Positions 26,379 through 33,364 of a stretch of DNA of 64,000 nucleotides are shown piece by piece (position 1 is the first letter of the stretch; each line of letters begins with the position of its first letter). This DNA is from Sphingomonas sp. DG1-23. Its GTDB lineage: Bacteria > Pseudomonadota > Alphaproteobacteria > Sphingomonadales > Sphingomonadaceae. The notes under the pieces were generated by a model. It was not told the origin of the DNA and did no database searches. It saw only the letters and a list, made by a program, of their open reading frames with translations. Location: assembly GCF_030730875.1 (NCBI RefSeq), contig NZ_JAVAMA010000013.1:62001-126000 (forward strand), in the 5' to 3' direction. Made by a program: the position numbers and the translations under genes.

Positions 26379-27296
26379 ATGTCGGACCAGCCACCGCCGC
26401 AATCCGCCCGCCTCTCGATCCTGATCCCCTTCCTCGTCGTCACGCTGATCTGGGGATCGACGTGGATCGTGATCCGCGACCAGCTCTCGGTGGTGCCGCC
26501 GAGCTGGTCGGTGAGCTACCGCTTCGTCGTTGCAGGAATCGTGATCCTCGGCTGGGGGCTGGTCCGGGGCGATTCGCTCAAGCTCGATGCGCGCGGCTGG
26601 GGCTTTGCCGTCGCGCTCGGATTCGCGCAGTTCGTGCTCAACTTCAACTTCGTCTACCGCGCCGAGCAGCACATCACGTCGGGCGTGGTGGCAATCGTCT
26701 ATGCGCTGCTGCTGGTGCCCAACGCGATCCTCGCGCGGGTGTTTCTCGGGCAATTGATGGGACGCCAGCTGCTGATCGGATCGGCGGTGGCGATGGCCGG
26801 CGTGGCGTTGCTGTTCCTCCACGAGGCGCGGCTGAGCGACGCCGGGCCCGAAGCGGCATTGATCGGGATCGGGATCGCCTTGCTCGGCGTGCTCTCGGCC
26901 TCGGTCGCCAATGTCATGCAGGCGACGAAGACCGCCAAGGCATATCCGATGGCGACGATCCTCGGCTGGGCGATGCTGAGCGGCGCGGCGATCGACGCCG
27001 TTTTCGCCTGGACGACCGTCGGCCCGCCGGTGATCGAGATGCGCTGGGGCTATGTGTTGGGGACGCTGTATCTCGGGGCGCTCGGATCGGCGCTGGCCTT
27101 CACCATCTATTTCCAGCTGATCCGCACGATCGGCCCGGCCAAGGCGGCCTATACCAGCGTGCTGATCCCGGTGATCGCGATGCTGCTCTCGACGCTCTAC
27201 GAGGGCTATCGCTGGTCGCTGCTGGCGGTGGCGGGGGCGGTGCTGGTGCTGATCGGGCTGGTGCTGGCACTCAAGGCGCGCAGGCCCAACCGGTAA
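26379..27296 (+). CDS. EamA/DMT superfamily transporter
   Basis: A 305-residue inner-membrane protein with ten predicted helices in two EamA repeats. The first repeat has VVTLIWGSTWIVIRDQLSVV; the second ends YFQLIRTIGPAKAAYTSVLI followed by a Glu helix, the usual motif. DMT proteins export amino acids or metabolites; the substrate is unknown. The threonine aldolase gene just upstream makes an amino-acid role conceivable. Start and ribosome-binding site are defined by the palindromic element. The last 91 bases overlap the convergent epimerase gene. Confidence 0.88.
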   Translation: MSDQPPPQSARLSILIPFLVVTLIWGSTWIVIRDQLSVVPPSWSVSYRFVVAGIVILGWGLVRGDSLKLDARGWGFAVALGFAQFVLNFNFVYRAEQHITSGVVAIVYALLLVPNAILARVFLGQLMGRQLLIGSAVAMAGVALLFLHEARLSDAGPEAALIGIGIALLGVLSASVANVMQATKTAKAYPMATILGWAMLSGAAIDAVFAWTTVGPPVIEMRWGYVLGTLYLGALGSALAFTIYFQLIRTIGPAKAAYTSVLIPVIAMLLSTLYEGYRWSLLAVAGAVLVLIGLVLALKARRPNR

Positions 27297-28045
27297 TCGG
27301 GGAAAAGCGGGCGCCAGCGCAGCACGCGCTTTGCCTTCAAATTCGCGACACGGCGATTCTCCGAATAGAAAGCCCGTGCCTGCGGGCCGAGATCGGCCTG
27401 CTCCAGCGGTACCAGCGGCGGCGGGGCGATGCCGAGCAATGCGCAGGCATAAGCGACCACGTCGCTCTGCGGCGCGGGCAGATCGTCGGCGAGGTTGTAC
27501 GCGCCCCTGGGGGCATCGAACCCTGCGGTCACGCCGGCAACGATGTCGTCGAGATGGATGCGACTGAACACCTGCCCGGGGACGTGGATCCGCCGCGCCG
27601 CGCCGTGCAACGCCCTGTCGAGCGGCGAGCGGCCGGGGCCGTAGATGCCCGGCAGCCGGAAGACGCGGGCGCCGAGCGCCAGCCACGCCGCATCGGCTTC
27701 GGCGCGCGCGGTGCGGCGGCCGGTGCCGGTCGGCGCGGCTTCGTCGACCCACGCGCCGTTTGCGTCGCCATAGACGCCGGTCGAGGAGAGATAGCCGAGC
27801 CAGCCGCGCGCCGCGGCGAGCTGCCCACCGAAGGCGGCGAGGACCGGATCCACTCCGTCGGGCGCGACCGTCGAGACGATATGGCTGGCGTGGGCGATCT
27901 CGAAGCCGACCCGCTCCCTGTCGGCGAAGGCGATGCTGTCGCCGCGGCCGTCGCGAGTCACTGCGGCGATCCGCCAGCCGCCGGGGGCGAGGTGCCGGGC
28001 CAGCGCGCTGCCGGTATAGCCGAGGCCGAAGATCAGCAGGTGCAT
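27206..28045 (-). CDS. NAD(P)-binding epimerase-like protein (YeeZ type)
   Basis: A 279-residue extended-SDR-like protein starting MHLLIFGLGYTGSALARHL, where GLGYTG is the nucleotide loop. LGYLSSTGVYGD matches the SS(T)xxYG active-site area, and VFRLPGIYGPGRSPLD the later family block. It most resembles YeeZ-type proteins, which lack the usual YxxxK pair and have no clear substrate. The last 30 or so residues are coded antisense to the 3' end of the EamA gene, and the final 20 (Ser/Thr-rich) look unconserved, as if an earlier stop was lost. A palindromic repeat lies 17 bases upstream. Confidence 0.82.
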   Translation of the reverse strand: MHLLIFGLGYTGSALARHLAPGGWRIAAVTRDGRGDSIAFADRERVGFEIAHASHIVSTVAPDGVDPVLAAFGGQLAAARGWLGYLSSTGVYGDANGAWVDEAAPTGTGRRTARAEADAAWLALGARVFRLPGIYGPGRSPLDRALHGAARRIHVPGQVFSRIHLDDIVAGVTAGFDAPRGAYNLADDLPAPQSDVVAYACALLGIAPPPLVPLEQADLGPQARAFYSENRRVANLKAKRVLRWRPLFPDYRLGLRALSASTSPISTSTAPATASSDQR

Positions 28046-28061
28046 ATGGCTGCTCGTGCTC

Positions 28062-28138
28062 GTGCTCCTGCGAGAGCAGGAGCCCAGGATCGCGAGCAAA
28101 TCCCTTTGGGCCCTGGGCTCCTGCTTTCGCAGGCGCAC
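28062..28138. repeat. GTGCTCCTGC palindromic repeat, copy 1
   Basis: GTGCTCCTGCGAGAGCAGGA and GCTCCTGCTTTCGCAGGCGC arms, each itself a small hairpin, flank a variable centre. Two closely related copies lie at 43398 and 59244. This copy separates an M28 peptidase 3' end from the epimerase start on the same strand. Confidence 0.85.
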
Positions 28139-28159
28139 TGCTCGCTCGCTTGCTGAAGC

Positions 28160-29803
28160 CTAGCGCGCGCCGGTGCCACCGAAGCGCGTCCCGAAGAAAT
28201 CGCCCTTCATCCAGCCCGGCCGCGCATCGGCGTCGGCGATCGCGCGCGCGGCGGCATAGTTCACGCGGGTGAACTTCACGGCGGCGGCCCAGTCGATCGG
28301 CAACGCCAGATCGTCCGAGGGCTTGTGGTAGTGATTGGCGAGGAAGGCCTGCTGCGCCGCCGCGCCCGGGCCGCCTGGGCCGGTGTCGATCGATACCGCG
28401 GGGATCCCCGCCTGGACGAAGCTGTAATGATCCGAGCGGACGAAGAACATCTCCTCGGGCGCGGGATCGGGCACGACCTTCAATCCCTCGGCGGCCGCCG
28501 CAGTGGCATAGACCGCGCCGAGGCTCGAGCGCTCGCCGCCGAGCACGACGATATCCTGCATCGCGAAAGTGAGGATCGGCATGTCGAGATTGATGTCGGC
28601 GATCAGGCTGCCCCGCGGTACCCCGGGATGCGCGGCGAAATAGCTCGATCCGACCAGCCCCTTTTCCTCGGCGGTGACCGCGACGAACAGGATCGACCGG
28701 CGCGGCGGCTTGCCCGATGCCCGAAAAGCGCGCGCGACCTCGAGCATGGTTCCGACGCCGACGGCATTGTCCATCGCGCCGTTATAGATGGCGTCGCCTT
28801 TCTCGGGTTCGCCGATGCCGACATGATCGAGATGCGCAGTGAGCACGAGATACTCGCCGCGCAGCGCCGGATCGGACCCCTCGAGCAGCCCGACGACGTT
28901 GCTGCTGCGGCTGGCGCGGACCTCGGTCTTCGCCGCGAGCGCGAGCGTGCCGACCAGGGGGCCGGTGGGGAGACGGGTGCCGCGGCGTTCGGCGGCGAGC
29001 ACGTCACGCCACTTGATCCGCGATCCGGCGAACAATTTCTCGGCGCCGGCCTGCCCGACATAGCCGACCACCGGCGCGCCCGGGGCGATCATGTGCGCCT
29101 TGCCGTCGTGGCCGATCCATGTGGTGCGCTCATAATCGTAATAGGGCGCCATCGCCTCGAGCGGGAATTCGCCGCGGCGCTCGAGCGATTCGAGGATGAT
29201 CACGGCCTTGGCGCCGCGCGCCTCGGCAAGCCGGGCCTTTTGGTCGTCGTCGCCGAGATGCGCGGCGACTTCGTCGGGAAGCCCGGCGGGGACCCCGGCA
29301 TAGAGTGCGACGATCTTGCCGCGCACGTCGAGCCCGCGATAATCGTCGCGCTTGCCCTCGGGATAGACGAGGCCGTAGCCGGCGAAAACCACCCCGCCCG
29401 AGGCCCGGAATTCCGGCGTCGCCGGCACGCCCAGATTGACGAAATCGATCCCGAACTGGAGCGGGATCGCACCGCCGCGAATGAGCGTCCATTTCGCCTT
29501 TTCGGCGGGCTTGTAGGTGGCGAGCCCGACCGGCTGGAACCAATTGCCCTGGGCGCCGGGCTTCAGCCCCGTCGCGAGCATCTGCGCCGCGACATATTCT
29601 GCGGCCACGTCATAGGCATGCGTTCCCGCCTCGCGTCCGCGCAGCGAATCGTCGGCAAGGAACTGGACATGCGCCTTGAGCGCCGCCTGTTCGGGCGGGA
29701 GTTGCTGCGCACCTGCGGGGGAGGCGCACAGCAGGGCGGCAAGCATGATCCCCCTCCCTTTCAGGGAGGGGGAGACGAAGGAGGAGGCGCGTCCGCGGGT
29801 CAT
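28160..29803 (-). CDS. Secreted M28 family metallopeptidase, copy 1
   Basis: About 547 residues. The zinc-site motifs of M28 aminopeptidases are complete: LTAHLDHVG (His, Asp), GAMDNAVG (bridging Asp), TAEEKGLVG (catalytic Glu pair), INLDMPIL (Asp) and NHYHKPSDD (His). A protease-associated insert lies in the first half. The chosen ATG overlaps the stop of the upstream paralogue (ATGA) and gives a basic leader before LAALLCASPAGA; an ATG 19 codons later has a stronger ribosome-binding site, supplied by a hairpin. Last of three tandem paralogues on this strand. Confidence 0.9.
   Translation of the reverse strand: MTRGRASSFVSPSLKGRGIMLAALLCASPAGAQQLPPEQAALKAHVQFLADDSLRGREAGTHAYDVAAEYVAAQMLATGLKPGAQGNWFQPVGLATYKPAEKAKWTLIRGGAIPLQFGIDFVNLGVPATPEFRASGGVVFAGYGLVYPEGKRDDYRGLDVRGKIVALYAGVPAGLPDEVAAHLGDDDQKARLAEARGAKAVIILESLERRGEFPLEAMAPYYDYERTTWIGHDGKAHMIAPGAPVVGYVGQAGAEKLFAGSRIKWRDVLAAERRGTRLPTGPLVGTLALAAKTEVRASRSSNVVGLLEGSDPALRGEYLVLTAHLDHVGIGEPEKGDAIYNGAMDNAVGVGTMLEVARAFRASGKPPRRSILFVAVTAEEKGLVGSSYFAAHPGVPRGSLIADINLDMPILTFAMQDIVVLGGERSSLGAVYATAAAAEGLKVVPDPAPEEMFFVRSDHYSFVQAGIPAVSIDTGPGGPGAAAQQAFLANHYHKPSDDLALPIDWAAAVKFTRVNYAAARAIADADARPGWMKGDFFGTRFGGTGAR
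29750..29772. repeat. Hairpin at the M28 copy-1 start
   Basis: On the gene strand CCCCCTCCCT-GAA-AGGGAGGGGG is a perfect hairpin with 10-bp arms. It lies 3 bases before an internal ATG of the M28 gene, so its right arm would be both Shine-Dalgarno sequence and stem. If the upstream ATG is used, it is translated as part of SPSLKGRG. Confidence 0.8.
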
Positions 29804-31407
29804 TTCGCGCCCGGACCGCCGTACAGCGTTCCGAAGAAATCGCCCTTGTTCCATAACGGACGCTGATCGGCATCCGCCAGCGCGCGGGCGATGGCATAAT
29901 TGAGCTTCACGAAGCGAACGCCCTGGCCGAAATCGATCAAGCCGATTTCGTCCGAAGGCTGGTGGTAATGCTTCTCGCCGAAGGCGTCGATCGCCGCCTT
30001 GCCCGGGCCGGCGGGGCCGGGCTCGAGCGACACCGCGGGAATGCCGGCGCGGACGAAGCTGTAATGGTCCGAACGCACGAAGCTGGCCTGCTCGGGCGCG
30101 GGATCGGGAGTGAGCGCGAGCCCTTCGGCCCTGGCGACCGCCGCGACCGTCGGCCCGATGCTGGTGCGATCGGCGCCGTAGACCACCAGATCCTCGAACC
30201 TGTAGGTCAGCACCGGCATGTCGAGATTGACGTCGGCGACGATGCTGCCCTTGGGCACGGTCGGGTTGGCGGCGAAATAGTCCGAGCCGACGAGCCCCTT
30301 TTCCTCGGCGGTGACCGCGACGAACAGGATCGAACGGCGCGGGCGCTTGCCGGATGCGACGAACGCCCTGGCGACTTCGAGCATCGCCGCGGTGCCGACG
30401 GCATTGTCCATCGCGCCGTTGTAGATCGTGTCGCCCCTCGCGTCGGGCTTGCCCACGCCGACATGGTCGAGATGGGCGGAGATCACGACATATTCGTTCT
30501 TGAGCGCGGGATTCGAGCCTTCGAGCAGGCCGACGACATTGTTGGCGCCGAGCGTCTTGATCTCGGTGTTGGCGGTGCCTTGCGCGGTGACGCCGAGCGG
30601 GCCGGTGGGGAGCTTCTTGCCGGCCTTGTCGGCGGCGAGGATTTCGGACCATTTGAGCTTCGCGCCAGCGAACAGCTTCTCGGCGCCGGCCATGCTCAGA
30701 TACGCGAAAGCGGGGGCGCTCGGCCCCTCCAGATGCGCGCGCCCATCGGGATCGGCCCAGGTCATTGCCGAACTGTTCCAATAGCCGATGCTCGCCTCGA
30801 ACGGGAAGATCGCGTGGCGGGTGGTCCCTTCGATCAGGATCACCCCGATCGCGCCATGTTCGGCGGCATTCTTCGCCTGCTCCTCGGGCTGGCCGAGATG
30901 CGCACGGACTTCGCTCTGGAGCGCATGCGGGGCGTCGCGCAGGATCGCGACGATCTTCCCCTTCACGTCGAGGCCCTTGTAATCGTCATGGCCGGTGGCG
31001 CGATCGGTGACGCCATAGCCGGCGAACACCACCGGTGCCGACAGCGCGAGCTTCGCCTCGCGGGCGTTCGAGCGGGCGACGAAGTCCTTGCCCCATTCGA
31101 GCGGAGTCGCCGTCGCGCCGCGAGCGAGCGTCAACGTACCGTGATCGGCGCCCTTGAACGAGACCAAAGGCACCGGCTGGAGCCACGCGCCATTGGGCGC
31201 GCCGGGCGCGAGCCCCGCGGCGAGCATCTGCGCGGCGACATATTGCTCGGCGATCGCCAGCTCGGGCGAGCCGGTATCGCGGCCGCGCATCGCGTCCGAG
31301 GCGAGGAAGGCGACATGCGCCTTTAGCGCGGCTTCCGGCGGCGTCAGCTCCTGCGCGATCGCGGGGGTGGCGAAGAGGAGAGGGAGGAGGATCGAGGACT
31401 TGCGCAA
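29800..31407 (-). CDS. Secreted M28 family metallopeptidase, copy 2
   Basis: About 535 residues, close in sequence to both neighbours. Zinc motifs SAHLDHVGVG, GAMDNAVGTA, TAEEKGLVG and KHYHQPSDE are intact. A TTG start is chosen because it gives the signal peptide (M)RKSSILLPLLFATPAIAQ with GGAG about 8 bases upstream; the open frame further upstream runs through a palindromic repeat and reads as low-complexity sequence. Likely a periplasmic or secreted aminopeptidase, perhaps active on peptides from outside. The stop overlaps the start of copy 1. Confidence 0.9.
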   Translation of the reverse strand: MRKSSILLPLLFATPAIAQELTPPEAALKAHVAFLASDAMRGRDTGSPELAIAEQYVAAQMLAAGLAPGAPNGAWLQPVPLVSFKGADHGTLTLARGATATPLEWGKDFVARSNAREAKLALSAPVVFAGYGVTDRATGHDDYKGLDVKGKIVAILRDAPHALQSEVRAHLGQPEEQAKNAAEHGAIGVILIEGTTRHAIFPFEASIGYWNSSAMTWADPDGRAHLEGPSAPAFAYLSMAGAEKLFAGAKLKWSEILAADKAGKKLPTGPLGVTAQGTANTEIKTLGANNVVGLLEGSNPALKNEYVVISAHLDHVGVGKPDARGDTIYNGAMDNAVGTAAMLEVARAFVASGKRPRRSILFVAVTAEEKGLVGSDYFAANPTVPKGSIVADVNLDMPVLTYRFEDLVVYGADRTSIGPTVAAVARAEGLALTPDPAPEQASFVRSDHYSFVRAGIPAVSLEPGPAGPGKAAIDAFGEKHYHQPSDEIGLIDFGQGVRFVKLNYAIARALADADQRPLWNKGDFFGTLYGGPGAK

Positions 31408-31420
31408 CGCGGTGGCTCCG

Positions 31421-31563
31421 AGCTCCCCTCCCTGCAAGGGAGGGGCTGGGGTGGGGTCGCGGCAGCCGGGGCTCGATGCCCCGGCTGCCGCCCGATTGCG
31501 GAGCAAGGAGCGCGGCTGCGCCGCGCACCCACCCCGAACCCCTCCCTTGCAAGGAGGGGCTTA
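31421..31563. repeat. Branched palindromic repeat between M28 copies 2 and 3
   Basis: Left arm CCCCTCCCTGCAAGGGAGGG with GGTGGGGT and right arm ACCCACCCC with CCCTCCCTTGCAAGGAGGGG pair across the element. Inside, GGCAGCCGGGGC-TCGAT-GCCCCGGCTGCC makes a separate hairpin at 31461-31490. It forms the leader region of copy 2 and fills most of the 163-base gap. Confidence 0.8.
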
Positions 31564-31570
31564 TTTCAGG

Positions 31571-33256
31571 TCACTTCTCCATCGGTCCGCCGAACAGGGT
31601 GCCGAAGAAATCGCCTTTCTTCCACATCGGCTGCTGATCGGCATCGGCGATCTCGCGGGCGATGCGATAATTGACGTCGACGAAGCGCGCACCCGATTCC
31701 CAGTCGATCATGGGCTGCTGGACCAGATCGTCCGACGGCTGGTGATAATGGGTGCGGAGGAACGCCTCGGTCGCCGCCTTGCCGGGGCCCTTCTCGCCCG
31801 GCCACAGGAACACCGAGGGGATGCCCTGCTGGACGAAGCGATAATGGTCCGAGCGGACGAAGAACGCCTCGTCGGGGCGCGGATCGCCGCCCATGCCGAC
31901 GCCGATCTGCGCCGCGGCGCGCTGGACGATCTCGCCGAGAGTAGAATGCGCCGCGCCGAACGGGGTGACGTCCTCGAACTTGTAGGTGAGGATCGGCATG
32001 TCGAGATTGACGTCGGCGACGAGGTTTTCCTTCGGCACGGTCGGGTTGTGCGCGAAATAGTCGGCGCCGACCAGGCCCTTCTCCTCGGCAGTGACCGCGA
32101 GGAAAAGGATCGAGCGGCGCGGCGGCTTGCCCGAGGTCTTGAAGCGCTTCGCCTCCTCGATCAGCGAGGCGATCCCGACGGCATTGTCCATCGCGCCGTT
32201 ATAGATCGTGTCGCCCTTCGCATCGGCCTTGCCGACGCCGACATGGTCGAGATGCGCCGAGAGCACGACGACTTCCTTGCCGATCGCCGGGTCGCTGCCG
32301 GGCAGCATGCCGGCGACATTGTAGCTGGTGATCGCGGTGTTGGCGGTGTTGAGCGTCACCGACAGCGTGACCGGCAGCTGGATCGCCTTGAAGGTCGCGT
32401 TGTCGTCCTCGGCGAGCCTGGCGACGGTCGCCCATCTGACCCTGGCGCCGTCGAACAGTTTCGCCGCGGTGGCGGTGCTCAGCATGCCGAGCCCGGGGGC
32501 GGTCGGCGTCGGGAGATGGCCGCTGCCATCGGCCTCGGCCCAGGTGACGCGCGGACGGTCCCAATTGGCCGCGAACGAACCGAAGGGATAATTGCCCCGC
32601 CCGGTGCGCGGCGATTCGAGGGTGATGTAGCCGATTGCGCCCTTCCGCATCGCGATCTCGGCCTTGGTGGCGGCGCTGCTGAAATGCGCGCGTTCCTCGG
32701 CGGGGAATTTGGACGGTGCGCCGCCGAAAAAGGCGACGATCTTGCCCCTGACGTCGACGCCCTTGTAATCGTCGCGGCCGAGCCCGGCGATGCCATAGCC
32801 GACGAACACCAGCGGCGCACTGAGCTGAAAGGCGGTCTTGTCGGGGTTGCCGGCGGGAACATAGTCGGTGCCGAAGACGAGGCTGACCGGCTGACCGCCC
32901 TTGCGGGTGAGCGTCATGCTGCCCTTGTCGGCAGGCTTGTAGCTGATCAGCGGCACCTTCTGGAGATACGAACCGTCATCCCCGGCGGGGCGCAGACCCT
33001 GCGCATAGAATTGCGACGCGACATATTGCGCGGCGATGTCATATTCGGGGCTGCCCGCCTCGCGCCCGCGCAGCTGATCCGAGGCGAGGAACAGGATATG
33101 GCTCTTGAGCGCCGCCTGATCGGCGGGGAGCTCGGCGTTGAGCAGGGCGTTGGTCTGGGCGGGAGTCGGCGCGGGCGTGGGGGCCGGAGCCTGCTGCGCC
33201 GGCGCCGGAGCGGCGGTCAGCGCGATCAGGCCGAGCGGCGCAATCAGTCGAAACAT
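31571..33256 (-). CDS. Secreted M28 family metallopeptidase, copy 3
   Basis: A 561-residue M28 peptidase. Signal peptide MFRLIAPLGLIALTAAPAPA is followed by a Pro/Ala/Thr linker (APTPAPTPAQ). Zinc motifs SAHLDHVGVG, GAMDNAVGIA, TAEEKGLVG, VNLDMPIL and THYHQPSDD are all present. It is the first of the three tandem copies and is divergent from pepN across 107 bases, so peptide-handling genes are clustered and may share control. Length is typical for the PA-domain-containing M28 subgroup. Confidence 0.92.
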   Translation of the reverse strand: MFRLIAPLGLIALTAAPAPAQQAPAPTPAPTPAQTNALLNAELPADQAALKSHILFLASDQLRGREAGSPEYDIAAQYVASQFYAQGLRPAGDDGSYLQKVPLISYKPADKGSMTLTRKGGQPVSLVFGTDYVPAGNPDKTAFQLSAPLVFVGYGIAGLGRDDYKGVDVRGKIVAFFGGAPSKFPAEERAHFSSAATKAEIAMRKGAIGYITLESPRTGRGNYPFGSFAANWDRPRVTWAEADGSGHLPTPTAPGLGMLSTATAAKLFDGARVRWATVARLAEDDNATFKAIQLPVTLSVTLNTANTAITSYNVAGMLPGSDPAIGKEVVVLSAHLDHVGVGKADAKGDTIYNGAMDNAVGIASLIEEAKRFKTSGKPPRRSILFLAVTAEEKGLVGADYFAHNPTVPKENLVADVNLDMPILTYKFEDVTPFGAAHSTLGEIVQRAAAQIGVGMGGDPRPDEAFFVRSDHYRFVQQGIPSVFLWPGEKGPGKAATEAFLRTHYHQPSDDLVQQPMIDWESGARFVDVNYRIAREIADADQQPMWKKGDFFGTLFGGPMEK

Positions 33257-33364
33257 GCAAAATCCCTGAAAGTCTGGAATGGCTTATCGGTAGCAGCGCG
33301 CAACCGATAGGCAAGCGGACAGTTTGTTGTGGCGGCCATGGGGGCCGATCCTATATCGCGGAGC

